From the NCBI GenBank assembly GCA_003538495.1, contig DPSD01000427.1:1-5979 (forward strand): a stretch of 5,979 nt of DNA. The letters are read 5' to 3'. Numbering within the stretch: the stretch's first letter is position 1; every line of letters starts with the position of its first letter. Below are positions 5,314 through 5,979 of this stretch, in pieces. A program made the position numbers and the translations under genes. The notes beneath the pieces were generated by a model that was not told where the DNA came from, ran no database searches, and saw only the letters and a program-made list of their open reading frames with translations. This DNA comes from Accumulibacter sp. Its GTDB lineage: Bacteria > Pseudomonadota > Gammaproteobacteria > Burkholderiales > Rhodocyclaceae.

Positions 5314-5531
5314 CAGATCGATAACTGCTCGATGGGAACAGCCGCCCGACCTTCCTGGTACAACATCCCCGCCAGGTCGTTAAAGCGCTTGCTCTTCACC
5401 CTCATTACCACGGTGCCGTCCGGCATGAGCGTAAAGGTCATGCGATCTCCTGCTTTCATCCGAAGGCTGTCCCGGATCTCCTTGGGAATGGTCGTTTGCC
5501 CCTTGCTGGTCAAAGTGGCTTCTGTAGTCAT
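5313..5531 (-). CDS. vapB: VapB-type antitoxin, AbrB/SpoVT fold, 72 aa
   Basis: The antitoxin binds and blocks the PIN toxin and represses its own operon through a swapped-hairpin AbrB DNA-binding domain. That domain fills residues 1-48, with TLTSKGQTTIPKEIRDSL, then MKAGDRMTFTLMPDGTVVM. The tail, FNDLAGMLYQEGRAAVPIEQ, is the toxin-binding part. I chose the ATG at 5531 because GAGGA lies seven bases upstream and the protein then begins where the family does. A longer frame to 5585 would run through the promoter and operator. The stop TGA overlaps the toxin ATG by one base. The gene appears intact although its toxin partner is broken, a state that is tolerated because a free antitoxin is harmless. 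Confidence 0.92.
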   Translation of the reverse strand: MTTEATLTSKGQTTIPKEIRDSLRMKAGDRMTFTLMPDGTVVMRVKSKRFNDLAGMLYQEGRAAVPIEQLSI

Positions 5532-5549
5532 GGTCGGATCCTCATTGAA

Positions 5550-5578
5550 TTCCTTACCTTTATAGTTATGGTAAGGAA
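5550..5578 (-). promoter_or_regulatory. vapBC operator and -10 region
   Basis: TTCCTTACC (5550-5558) and GGTAAGGAA (5570-5578) are perfect 9-base inverted arms with an 11-base A/T-rich spacer. The arm centres are 20 bases apart, about two helical turns, as expected for a site bound by two AbrB-type dimers. On the minus strand the spacer contains TATAAA (5564-5559), a good -10. No strong -35 is visible 17 bases upstream (TTTTGT). It starts 19 bases before the antitoxin ATG. Binding here would cover the -10 and fits autorepression. Confidence 0.7.
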
Positions 5579-5651
5579 CAAACAAAAGAGCAACTTGCTG
5601 TCCCAGCGAGGTGAAGAGGTAGGGAGCCTGCGCTTCGTCACAACCCGCCCC

Positions 5652-5979
5652 TCACCGCACCGTCACCCGAAACTGCCGCCCCAATAATTCCCGGTTCAGC
5701 TCCACCGTACCCGCCGTCTCGTCGAGCACCAGTACCGCGGCTTGATCAAGGTTGAGCACGCGCCTGGCGGCATTGACAAAGCCACTGATGCGCATCGCGG
5801 GCATGCCAAGGCGCTGCGCGAGGGCGGCTTTGGAAAGCTTCCCGCCACGAGCCGCCAATGCCTCCAACAGGGAGCGCACCTCGGCATCGCTCGGCGCCAC
5901 CCGCGCTGCCAGCGCCTTCTGCGCCGCGTAGGCGGGGGACGCCTGAAGGGCGTCGATCCAGTTCACTGCGGGCGCGGGG
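5652..5979 (-). CDS. C-terminal end of a larger protein, probably BREX PglZ-like (partial)
   Basis: The frame is open to the window edge (residues P-A-P-A before V-N-W-I-D), so the GTG at 5966 is probably internal and this is the last ~108 residues of a longer protein ending at TGA 5652-5654. The segment PSDAEVRSLLEALAARGGKL followed by SKAALAQRLGMPAMRISGFV looks like a winged-helix repeat: a helix, a short glycine turn, then a recognition-helix-like stretch. The end, VLDETAGTVELNRELLGRQF, forms a hairpin and terminal helix. From memory this matches the C-terminus of PglZ-type phosphatases of BREX-2 phage-defence systems. The catalytic domain is outside the window, so I call it on C-terminal resemblance only. 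It is on the same strand as vapBC, 120 bases ahead of vapB. An unrelated DNA-binding C-terminus is possible. Confidence 0.5.
   Translation of the reverse strand, partial: PAPAVNWIDALQASPAYAAQKALAARVAPSDAEVRSLLEALAARGGKLSKAALAQRLGMPAMRISGFVNAARRVLNLDQAAVLVLDETAGTVELNRELLGRQFRVTVR

Noticed and set aside
5575..5600. Small stem AGCA/TGCT with a T-rich tail after the PglZ-like gene
   Set aside because: Only four base pairs around a 3-base loop; too weak to call a terminator, and it coincides with the vapB promoter region.
1..5979. CRISPR array, tRNA, rRNA or transposase
   Set aside because: No spaced direct repeats, cloverleaf, rRNA segments or transposase motifs were seen on either strand.

Overview
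The window looks like part of a stress-survival and accessory island from a GC-rich proteobacterium, most likely Beta- or Gammaproteobacteria. The evidence is the GC-rich codon use, clear Shine-Dalgarno sites, the protein families present and sigma-32-like promoter elements. The species cannot be named from the sequence.

Left part, minus strand (1-2052): three different small heat-shock proteins (Hsp20/alpha-crystallin) lie in a row and are read leftwards. They are followed by the 5' part of a periplasmic DegP/HtrA-type protease that runs off the left edge. The protease frame is broken at a run of eight G (113-120). The third Hsp20 resembles, from memory, the Hsp20 of ClpK/ClpG-type transmissible thermotolerance loci. 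Cytoplasmic holdases plus a periplasmic protease make a coherent protein-quality-control cluster.

Centre (2053-2319): a divergent control region. It contains a palindrome that places a CTTGAA heat-shock -35 element on each strand. The leftward element has a fair sigma-32 -10 partner in front of the hsp20 genes. The rightward one faces an Enzyme I-like PEP phosphotransferase gene (2320-4182) but has a poor -10. All catalytic residues of Enzyme I are present with the same spacing as in E. coli, but no HPr or EII gene is in the window and there is no N-terminal GAF domain. Its last ~31 residues are an odd tail containing an 8-bp tandem repeat that sets the reading frame. A small YjdJ-type acetyltransferase gene overlaps this end and carries an in-frame TGA.

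Right part (4439-5979): a gene-poor spacer of about 470 bp, then a VapBC-type toxin-antitoxin pair on the minus strand. The antitoxin is intact and has a perfect inverted-repeat operator. The PIN toxin is frameshifted at a run of seven C. At the right edge is the C-terminal end of a larger protein resembling the C-terminus of BREX-2 PglZ. This suggests the window borders a phage-defence island.

A common thread is that several reading frames hinge on short repeats: a G8 run in degP, a C7 run in vapC, and a triple 8-bp repeat in the Enzyme I-like gene. The single most useful check is whether these are real variants, phase-variable tracts or sequencing errors.
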